NCBI GenBank assembly: GCA_013361595.1
Contig: JABFXT010000629.1
Span: 1-11,933 of the forward strand
Direction: 5' to 3'
Source of the DNA: Nocardia sp.
GTDB taxonomy: Bacteria > Actinomycetota > Actinomycetes > Mycobacteriales > Mycobacteriaceae
DNA length: 11,933 nucleotides
The translations under genes were made by a program, and so were the position numbers. Positions 7,077 through 11,933 of the stretch are shown here, piece by piece (the stretch's first letter is position 1; each line of letters starts with the position of its first letter). The notes beneath the pieces were generated by a model. It worked only from the letters and a program-made list of their open reading frames with translations, was not told the origin of the DNA and did not search any database.

Positions 7077-7101
7077 CGTATCCGCGCAACGATCGGATAC
7101 G
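7077..7101 (+). promoter_or_regulatory. inverted repeat in front of hypX (operator or leader hairpin)
   Basis: CGTATCCG (7077-7084) and CGGATACG (7094-7101) are perfect 8-bp mirror arms separated by CGCAACGAT, with half-sites 17 bases centre to centre. The repeat lies 12 bases upstream of the hypX ribosome site. A TANNNT hexamer, TAGCTT (7057-7062), precedes it and could be the -10. The repeat would then sit just after the transcription start, as a repressor operator or a leader stem. Confidence 0.5.
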
Positions 7102-7124
7102 TCCCTGTTCGATGGAGGAGAACC

Positions 7125-8819
7125 TTGCGAGTCCTGCTGGTCGCGAGCGCTTTCAACAGCCTCACGCAGCGTGTGCACACCGAACTGCGCTATCGCGGGC
7201 ACGAGGTGGCGGTCGAATTGGCGCTCGGCGACGATGCGCTGCGAGCGCGGGTGGCCGGTTTCCGTCCGGACCTAATCGTCGCGCCGATGCTCACCACCGC
7301 TGTGCCGGAAGATATCTGGACCGAGCACACCGTGCTGATCGTGCATCCCGGCCCCAAGGGCGATCGCGGACCTTCCTCGCTGGACTGGGCGATCAGCGAA
7401 GGGGCCGTGGAATGGGGTGTCACGGTTCTGCAGGCCGTCGCGGAGATGGACGCCGGCCCGATCTGGGCGTCGGTGGCGTTCCCGGTTCCGGCCTGCGGGA
7501 AGAGCGAGCTCTACCGCAACGAGATGTCGGACGCCGCGGTCGCCGCGGTGTTGCTGGCCGTCGAACGTTTCGGCGCGGGCGATTTCGTACCCGAACCGCT
7601 GGACTACGACCGCCCGGATGTCCGCGGCCGGCTGCGGCCGTACCACTCCCAGCAGTACCGCCGGATCGACTGGGCGACCGAGAACACCGCGGATGTGCTG
7701 CGCACACTGCGCGCCGCCGATTCCCAGCCCGGTGTTCTCGACGAACTCTACGGTCGTGAGTATTTCGTGCACGGCGGTCACAACGAGGATCGGTTACGCG
7801 GCACCGCGGGTACGGTGATCGCCACCCGGGACGGCGCGATCTGCCGGGCCACCGTCGACGGCGCGGTGTGGTTGCCGCAGTTGCGGCGCCGCCGGACGCC
7901 CGGCGGTCCCGCGGAGTTCAAACGCACCGCGGTCGACGCGCTGGGCGCTGATCTGCCGGCCGGTACCCCCGAGGTTCCGGTTTCGCCGGCCGAAGCGGCA
8001 GTGCGCGATACCTGGTCGGAGGTGCGCTATCGCGAGAGCGGGTCGGTGGGCCATCTCGAATTCGCCTATGCGGGTGGCGCGATGAGTACCGCGCAGTGCC
8101 GCCGGTTGCTCGCGGCGTACCGGGAGGCCTGCGCCCGGCCGATCCACGCGCTGGTGTTCGGCCCGGCCCGCGATTTCTTCTCCAACGGTATCCATCTGCA
8201 CGTCATCGAGGCGGCCGAGGATCCGGCGCAGGAGTCCTGGAGCAATATCAACGCCATGAACGATCTGGTCGAGGCGATCCTGACCACGACGGACAAACTG
8301 GTCATCTCGACACTGCCCGGAAACGCGGCCGCGGGCGGCGTGATGCTGGCGCTGGCCGCCGACGAGGTGTGGTGCCGGGAAGCGGCGGTCCTCAACCCGC
8401 ACTACCGGCTGATGGGCCTGTACGGCTCGGAGTACTGGACCTATTCGCTGCCGCGGCGTATCGGTGCGGCCGAGGCCGCCCGACTGACCCGAGAGACGCT
8501 GCCGGTGGGCGCGAAGGCGGCCGCGGATCTCGGCTTGGTGGACCGGGTGGCGCCCGGGGATACCGTCGAGTTCGGTGAATGGGTGCGCCGGGAAGCGGAA
8601 GCACTGGCCGATTCACCCGAACTGGAACTCCGGCTGACGGCGAAGAAGCAACAACGCGAGGCCGATGAGGCCGCCAAGCCCTTGGCGGAGTACCGTGCCG
8701 AGGAGCTGGCGCAGATGCGCCGGAACTTCTTCGAAGAGTGCGAGCCCTACCACGAATTGCGGCGGAACTTCGTGTACGGCGTCGTGCCACCGGCCACGCC
8801 GGCGTACCTGCGAGGTTGA
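7125..8819 (+). CDS. hypX: HypX/HoxX, CO-generating hydrogenase maturation factor
   Basis: 564 residues from a TTG start with GGAGGAG 4 bases upstream. The longer GTG-started frame would add residues unlike the family. The N-terminal half (1 to about 280) is a formyl-tetrahydrofolate hydrolase/transferase-like domain: VHPGPKGDRGPSSLDWAI (73-90) supplies His74, and EMDAGPIWA (107-115) the conserved formyltransferase Asp109. The C-terminal half (about 300-500) is an enoyl-CoA hydratase/crotonase fold with oxyanion-hole regions near FFSNGIHLHV (351-360) and GNAAAGGVMLALAADEV (399-415). A charged helical tail ends in ELRRNFVYGV. HypX proteins turn the formyl group of N10-formyl-THF, through formyl-CoA, into CO for the Fe of [NiFe] hydrogenase under aerobic conditions. 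No hydrogenase structural or other hyp gene is in this window. Family assignment is firm; the physiological target is inferred. Confidence 0.94.
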   Translation: MRVLLVASAFNSLTQRVHTELRYRGHEVAVELALGDDALRARVAGFRPDLIVAPMLTTAVPEDIWTEHTVLIVHPGPKGDRGPSSLDWAISEGAVEWGVTVLQAVAEMDAGPIWASVAFPVPACGKSELYRNEMSDAAVAAVLLAVERFGAGDFVPEPLDYDRPDVRGRLRPYHSQQYRRIDWATENTADVLRTLRAADSQPGVLDELYGREYFVHGGHNEDRLRGTAGTVIATRDGAICRATVDGAVWLPQLRRRRTPGGPAEFKRTAVDALGADLPAGTPEVPVSPAEAAVRDTWSEVRYRESGSVGHLEFAYAGGAMSTAQCRRLLAAYREACARPIHALVFGPARDFFSNGIHLHVIEAAEDPAQESWSNINAMNDLVEAILTTTDKLVISTLPGNAAAGGVMLALAADEVWCREAAVLNPHYRLMGLYGSEYWTYSLPRRIGAAEAARLTRETLPVGAKAAADLGLVDRVAPGDTVEFGEWVRREAEALADSPELELRLTAKKQQREADEAAKPLAEYRAEELAQMRRNFFEECEPYHELRRNFVYGVVPPATPAYLRG

Positions 8820-8853
8820 TCCGGACATTCTCGGCCTTAGCTCAGTTGTGACA

Positions 8854-8892
8854 TCAGGTGGCGGATGCGCAGCCACCTGAGGTGAAATTTTT
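8854..8892 (+). terminator. intrinsic terminator of hypX
   Basis: A perfect 9-bp stem, TCAGGTGGC (8854-8862) and GCCACCTGA (8872-8880), with a 9-base loop. It is followed after 7 bases by TTTTT (8888-8892). It lies 34 bases downstream of the hypX stop and is the most classical rho-independent terminator in the window. Confidence 0.8.
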
Positions 8893-8975
8893 ACTCTGCA
8901 GACCCCCTCAGGGTGTGTCGAACTACTGTCCATGCGGGCCCGGTTCGGAAATCGACTAGTACATCGGAGTTACAC

Positions 8976-9809
8976 GTGCAGCTCGAGCACTTCAGCAATG
9001 GGTGGGTGACACCTGTCCTCGCCTATTTCATGTCGTTCATCGGGTCGGTGCTCGGTCTTCGGTGCGCGGTGCGCGCGCGGTCGTCCGAACAGGCGGGCGG
9101 CTGGCTGGTGGCGGCGGCCATCGCCCTCGGCGGCGCGGGCATCTGGGTGATGCACTTCACCGCGATGCTCGGCTTCTCCATCGACGGTATGACCATCCGC
9201 TACGACATGCCGATGACGCTGCTCAGTGCGGGCATCGCCGTGGTCGTCGTGTTGATCGGGCTGGCGATCGTGGTGCGCGGCCACCGGGAGGTGGTCGCCC
9301 TCCCGCTGGGCGGAGCGATCACCGGTATCGGAGTGGTGGGGATGCACTACCTGGGCATGGCCGCGATGAACACCGGCGCGGATATGGAATACAGCACCGG
9401 ACTGGTACTGCTGTCCATCCTGATCGCGGTGGTCGCCGCGACCGCCGCGCTGTGGTTCATGCTGCACGTTAAGGGCTGGGGCAATACCATCGGCGCCGGT
9501 TTGATCATGGGCGTCGCGGTCTGCGGTATGCACTACACCGGTATGGCCGCCATGAGCGCCGACCATGGTGATCACACCAGCGTGCCGGAGGGGGTCGCGC
9601 CGGTGGAATTGCTCACTCCGTTGCTCACCACCGTCGCCCTCGTGGTCGTGGGTCTCGTCGTGCTGGTCGGCGTGGCCGAACTGGAAGTACGCTCGACCGC
9701 GGCCGCGAAGAAGGACTACGAAACCGATGAGGGCGCCACCCTCACCACCGATCCCGCCACCCTCGCGATCAGTGGTCGCGAGTGGCCGCGTATGCCGGTG
9801 GACCGCTAG
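8976..9809 (+). CDS. MHYT-domain integral membrane sensor, stand-alone
   Basis: 277 residues. The GTG start has CGGAG about 7 bases upstream, and MQLEHFSNGWVTPVLAYF matches the usual MHYT N-terminus; in-frame codons further upstream look unrelated. About seven hydrophobic segments (near 12-30, 43-62, 82-100, 108-128, 142-162, 170-190, 214-234) carry the three family motifs MHFTAM (59-64), MHYLGM (123-128) and MHYTGM (185-190). The Met/His motifs are proposed to bind a metal, probably copper, at the outer face and so sense O2, CO or NO. Many MHYT proteins are fused to GGDEF/EAL or kinase domains. Here only a polar tail of about 40 residues follows, so output must use a partner or be absent. 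It has its own start region after the hypX terminator. Confidence 0.93.
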   Translation: MQLEHFSNGWVTPVLAYFMSFIGSVLGLRCAVRARSSEQAGGWLVAAAIALGGAGIWVMHFTAMLGFSIDGMTIRYDMPMTLLSAGIAVVVVLIGLAIVVRGHREVVALPLGGAITGIGVVGMHYLGMAAMNTGADMEYSTGLVLLSILIAVVAATAALWFMLHVKGWGNTIGAGLIMGVAVCGMHYTGMAAMSADHGDHTSVPEGVAPVELLTPLLTTVALVVVGLVVLVGVAELEVRSTAAAKKDYETDEGATLTTDPATLAISGREWPRMPVDR

Positions 9810-9835
9810 TCTGCGCGGATGTCGTAGTGGTGACA

Positions 9836-9852
9836 CCGGGCCCGGGCCCGGG
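9836..9852 (+). terminator. GC palindrome after the MHYT gene
   Basis: CCGGGC repeated as CCGGGC-CCGGGC-CCGGG, containing a perfect 16-bp palindrome, 26 bases after the MHYT stop and followed by TTGTCGTC. It could fold as a terminator stem. Its loop and register are ambiguous. Confidence 0.35.
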
Positions 9853-9881
9853 TTGTCGTCCTCGGCTGGGCGGCCTAATCT
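9853..9881 (+). promoter_or_regulatory. sigma-A-like promoter of the 33-codon ORF
   Basis: TTGTCG (9853-9858) and TAATCT (9876-9881) are separated by exactly 17 bases. The -35 matches TTGACA at four positions and the -10 obeys TANNNT. The predicted start near 9888 gives a leader of about 35 bases to the ATG at 9922. Confidence 0.5.
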
Positions 9882-9893
9882 GGGCGGCCGTAT
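9866..9893 (+). repeat. 14-bp tandem duplication across the promoter
   Basis: CTGGGCGGCCTAAT (9866-9879) is followed directly by CTGGGCGGCCGTAT (9880-9893), 12 of 14 positions identical. The repeat overlaps the -10 hexamer and its spacer, so it may be a two-site operator or a duplicated promoter end. Confidence 0.6.
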
Positions 9894-9921
9894 CTGCAAG
9901 ACGAAGTGAGGACTGGTTCGA

Positions 9922-10023
9922 ATGGGTAGTACCGTGCTCGATATCGCCGCGCTGATCGTGGTGCGAGTTGGGGATTTCTTCCAGTGGGCGACCACCGGGT
10001 CGGCGGGATTCCCCCCGCTGTGA
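9922..10023 (+). CDS. 33-residue hydrophobic small protein
   Basis: I do not recognise a family. The ORF starts MGSTVLDIAALIVVRVGDFF and ends in a Gly/Pro-rich FPPL. Residues 4-23 are hydrophobic or amphipathic with isolated Asp and Arg, short for a membrane span but able to lie on or in a membrane. GAGG sits 10 bases before the ATG. It is flanked by promoter-like hexamers upstream and a perfect terminator 21 bases after its stop, so it appears to be a complete transcription unit of its own. That context, not sequence similarity, is the reason for calling it. It might be a small membrane regulator or a short mycolate-envelope peptide; both are guesses. Alternatively the transcript is a small RNA and the ORF is incidental. 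Confidence 0.55.
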   Translation: MGSTVLDIAALIVVRVGDFFQWATTGSAGFPPL

Positions 10024-10044
10024 ACCGGTAGCCGACTGCCGATC

Positions 10045-10077
10045 CGGAGCCCGGGCGCCGAGCGCGTCCGGGCTCCG
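10045..10077 (+). terminator. strong terminator of the 33-codon unit
   Basis: Perfect 10-bp arms CGGAGCCCGG (10045-10054) and CCGGGCTCCG (10068-10077). Inside, GCGC (10055-10058) pairs with GCGC (10062-10065) around CGA, leaving two unpaired bases. It is followed by TCGTGTCTGT, moderately T-rich. Confidence 0.8.
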
Positions 10078-10238
10078 TCGTGTCTGTGCCGATGCTGTCG
10101 GCGACGAGCACCTGCCACAGTTGCCGGGTCCGCCCCCTGGTGCAGTGGCTCTGCGGTGACACCAGCGCGGGCCTCGGCGGTGGGCCGCAGTGCTCGGCTC
10201 CGCTGTACTCGCGCCTCACCTCGGCCGACTCCGAGGTC

Positions 10239-10244
10239 TAGAGT
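10239..10244 (+). promoter_or_regulatory. -10 TAGAGT giving a leaderless start at 10251
   Basis: TAGAGT ends exactly 6 bases before the ATG. With the usual actinobacterial geometry the first transcribed base would be the A of that ATG. No Shine-Dalgarno stands at normal distance (GAGG is about 14 bases upstream), which agrees with leaderless translation. GACTCC occurs at 10227-10232 and 10245-10250, either side of the hexamer. Confidence 0.55.
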
Positions 10245-10250
10245 GACTCC

Positions 10251-10817
10251 ATGAGCAACGGGGGTGAAGCCGGCGTGCCGCGGCGGCCGGTGACGAAATG
10301 GTGGCTCGTCGGTACGGTGGCGCTGACCGTGCTCGTCGAATTCTGTGGTGCGGTAATGATCTGGTTCGTCGCATCGGACGGTTGGGCCGGATATCCGCTG
10401 CTCGCGAGCGGTGCATTGCTGCTGCTGGGTGTGTTGTGGTCGATCTGGGCGTTGTTCGGGCTGATTCGTTACCGAGCCCACCCGCTGAGCGCTGTGGCTC
10501 CGGTCCTCGCGGCGGTGGCGGTGGGCCTGGTGTATTCGGGTGCTGCCGAACGGTCGGGCTGGCAACTGTCGAAAGGAGCGCTGGCGGCCGCGGCGGTCGA
10601 ATGCGCCGAGAGCTCCGAACCGGCCCGGATCGGCCTGTACCTCGTCGAGCGGGTGCATCGCTACGGTGCGGAGTGCCGGTTCTACACCGATGGCGGTCTG
10701 ATCGATCAGGTCGGATTCGCCTACTTCCCCGAGGGCCCGCCGCCGGAGCGGCGGGCGAGCGAGACGAGCTACCGGCTGTACGACGGTCCCTGGTACCGCT
10801 TCACTGTTCGCCTGTGA
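10251..10817 (+). CDS. three-TM membrane protein, unknown function
   Basis: 188 residues with no family I recognise. A basic N-terminus (RRPVTK, 11-16) precedes hydrophobic segments at about 18-41, 48-71 and 79-97. A soluble C-terminal part of about 90 residues follows. By the positive-inside rule the N-terminus is cytoplasmic and the tail extracytoplasmic. The tail holds two cysteines (118 and 142) that could form a disulfide, and the motif CRFYTDGGLIDQVGFAYFPEGPP, where Tyr/Phe and Gly suggest a small beta-rich fold. It may be a cell-envelope protein. The ATG start is supported by the adjacent -10 element. It converges on the beta-propeller gene with 24 bases between stops. Confidence 0.8.
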   Translation: MSNGGEAGVPRRPVTKWWLVGTVALTVLVEFCGAVMIWFVASDGWAGYPLLASGALLLLGVLWSIWALFGLIRYRAHPLSAVAPVLAAVAVGLVYSGAAERSGWQLSKGALAAAAVECAESSEPARIGLYLVERVHRYGAECRFYTDGGLIDQVGFAYFPEGPPPERRASETSYRLYDGPWYRFTVRL

Positions 10818-10818
10818 C

Positions 10819-10833
10819 GCGGGCGCGGCCCGC
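10819..10833. terminator. short bidirectional hairpin between convergent genes
   Basis: GCGGGC (10819-10824) and GCCCGC (10828-10833) form a perfect 6-bp stem around GCG in the 24-base gap between two convergent stop codons. It could serve both genes. There is no T-run. Confidence 0.4.
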
Positions 10834-10841
10834 CGGCGGGG

Positions 10842-11933
10842 TCAGGAACCCACGACCGACTGCTGGTCCGCGGGTGGTGAATACACCGATTCGTCGACGT
10901 GCAGCACCATGAAACCGTTGTCCGAGCACGTGACATACAGTTCGTTGCCGCGCCACTCCGGCGGGGACAGGCACCAGTCGGTGGAGACGTCGCCGAAGGC
11001 GAGTCTGCCGGACCGCGAGCTCAATGCCTGGGACGGATCGAACTGTCCGTCGAGCACCGCGCGGGCCGCGCTGGGCGCGGTCATTGCCGGAATCCCGAGC
11101 AGTGAGGCCAGCGCATGCGGTGAATTGACGAGTTCGAGATTACGTCCCGTGCGCGCGGGCGGGTTGAAGTAGGCGATCTCCCGGATGGCCAGGGGGTCGC
11201 GAACATCGAACACCCGGATTCCCGAGGAGATCCAGCCGCAGGCCAGCGCCGTCGGATTCACCGGCCGGTCCGCCGCGCAGTAGTGCGATTCGTAGGCGAA
11301 AATGGACCCGCCCATGGACGAGGCGATATTGCTGTCCAGGTGCTGCGGCAGGTTGATCTCCAGTTTGATCTTCGCCACCACCCGGGGGTCGGTGTCGGCG
11401 GAGATATCGATCAGTTTCACACCACCGGAACCGCCCTCGTCCACGGTGTACACATAGGGTTTGCCGTCGTAGGTCACCGGGATGCTGTGCTGGGTCGCCC
11501 AGCCGTCCGACCAGAACATCCGGCCGAGATGATGGACCTGCGGATTCGGGTCGCGCCGCTGCACCGCGCTGATATCGAGCACGGTGATACCGCTGAGCGC
11601 CGAGAGATACATCCGGTTGCCGTCCGGGCTCACCCCGAAACCGTGCGCGGTGAGGCCGGTCAGCCCCTGCCATACGACGCGCGGATTCGCGGGGTCGGTG
11701 AGATCGACCGCGCTGAGGAACCCGGGCGTGATCCCGGAGGCCCAGTAGGTGCGGCCGTCGGGGGAGAAGCCGCCCTCGTGCGTGGTGATCGGCAGCGGCA
11801 TACCGAGATTCGTGCCTGGTCCGGGATTGAGCAACCGTGGATGCGCGCAATCGGAGATATCGTAGACCGACAGATATCCGGCGCCCACCAGCAGCGGAAC
11901 TCCCGTGCCGACCAGTAGCTTCCGCTCCCGGTA
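10842..11933 (-). CDS. LVIVD-type beta-propeller protein, N-terminus cut by window edge
   Basis: 363 residues are visible. The frame is open to the last base (it enters as YRERKLLVGTG), so the GTG at 11888 is internal and the true start lies outside. Blade-like units recur: LSVYDISDCAHPRLL, LSAVDLTDPANPRVV, ITVLDISAVQRRDPNP, VKLIDISADTDPRVV and IRVFDVRDPLAIREI, each a beta-strand followed by D-[ILV]-[ST]/D-x-x-x-P-R as in LVIVD repeat proteins. SPDG motifs (GGFSPDGRTYWASG, GVSPDGNRMYLSAL) add WD40/YVTN-like blades. At least five blades are visible and the ring is probably six or seven. Five cysteines suggest disulfides and export, though the signal peptide would lie outside the window. LVIVD proteins are usually secreted or surface-bound with unknown ligands. 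No catalytic signature is seen. Confidence 0.88.
   Translation of the reverse strand, partial: YRERKLLVGTGVPLLVGAGYLSVYDISDCAHPRLLNPGPGTNLGMPLPITTHEGGFSPDGRTYWASGITPGFLSAVDLTDPANPRVVWQGLTGLTAHGFGVSPDGNRMYLSALSGITVLDISAVQRRDPNPQVHHLGRMFWSDGWATQHSIPVTYDGKPYVYTVDEGGSGGVKLIDISADTDPRVVAKIKLEINLPQHLDSNIASSMGGSIFAYESHYCAADRPVNPTALACGWISSGIRVFDVRDPLAIREIAYFNPPARTGRNLELVNSPHALASLLGIPAMTAPSAARAVLDGQFDPSQALSSRSGRLAFGDVSTDWCLSPPEWRGNELYVTCSDNGFMVLHVDESVYSPPADQQSVVGS

Noticed and set aside
7008-7124. N-terminal extension of hypX from an upstream GTG
   Set aside because: It would read through the inverted repeat and the ribosome site, and it adds residues absent from HypX proteins. The TTG at 7125 with GGAGGAG is far better supported.
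8835-8852. tRNA-like D-arm sequence (TTAGCTCAGTTG) after hypX
   Set aside because: It resembles the 5' part of a tRNA, and a TCGAAC occurs about 80 bases later, but the spacing is wrong, no anticodon arm or matching acceptor exists, and a terminator hairpin lies between. No integrase or phage gene supports an attachment site.
8970-10658. 562-codon minus-strand open frame crossing the MHYT gene, the 33-codon unit and part of the three-TM gene
   Set aside because: It runs antisense across several plus-strand genes, a terminator and promoters, with a His/Arg/Asp-rich composition typical of antisense shadow frames.
1-11933. search for IS elements, CRISPR arrays, toxin-antitoxin pairs or a phage module
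   Set aside because: No transposase, integrase, regularly spaced repeats or phage structural genes were seen. The HNH-whiB-like pair alone is not enough to call a prophage remnant.

Overview
The window looks like chromosomal DNA of a high-GC mycolic-acid actinobacterium, most likely Nocardia or a close relative. This rests on very high third-position GC, frequent GTG/TTG starts, a WhiB-like iron-sulfur protein, a malate synthase G that closely resembles the mycobacterial enzyme, and start sites that look leaderless. Genus is inferred from gene style only.

Left part (1-3529). The window opens inside a CitB/DcuR-type response regulator (+). It converges, 6 bases apart, on a membrane-anchored solute-binding/von Willebrand A protein (-). 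Upstream of that protein, across a strong hairpin, lies a minus-strand block read in the order small 54-residue ORF (3529-3365), HNH endonuclease (3306-2713) and WhiB-like protein (2716-2468). The last two overlap by ATGA, so a nuclease-fold protein and an Fe-S protein appear to be translationally coupled. This is the most intriguing arrangement in the window.

Middle part (3530-8892). A 345-base divergent intergenic region leads into glcB (malate synthase G, glyoxylate shunt), closed by a long hairpin terminator. Two further + strand genes follow: a flavodoxin-fold NAD(P)H oxidoreductase and a HypX/HoxX protein. HypX proteins make the CO ligand of [NiFe] hydrogenase from formyl-tetrahydrofolate. 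No hydrogenase or other hyp gene is visible here, so it is an orphan within the window. A perfect inverted repeat precedes hypX, and a classical stem plus T-run follows it.

Right part (8976-11933). A stand-alone MHYT-domain membrane sensor is followed by a tiny transcription unit: promoter-like hexamers, a 14-bp tandem repeat, a 33-codon ORF and a perfect 10-bp-stem terminator. Next comes a three-TM protein of unknown function with an apparently leaderless start. It converges on a LVIVD-type beta-propeller protein (-) that runs off the right edge.

Functionally this is a mixed housekeeping/accessory stretch, not one pathway. No IS element, CRISPR array, rRNA or intact tRNA was found. Two genes (689-2359 and 10251-10817) share a TAGAnTGACT element immediately before their start codons.
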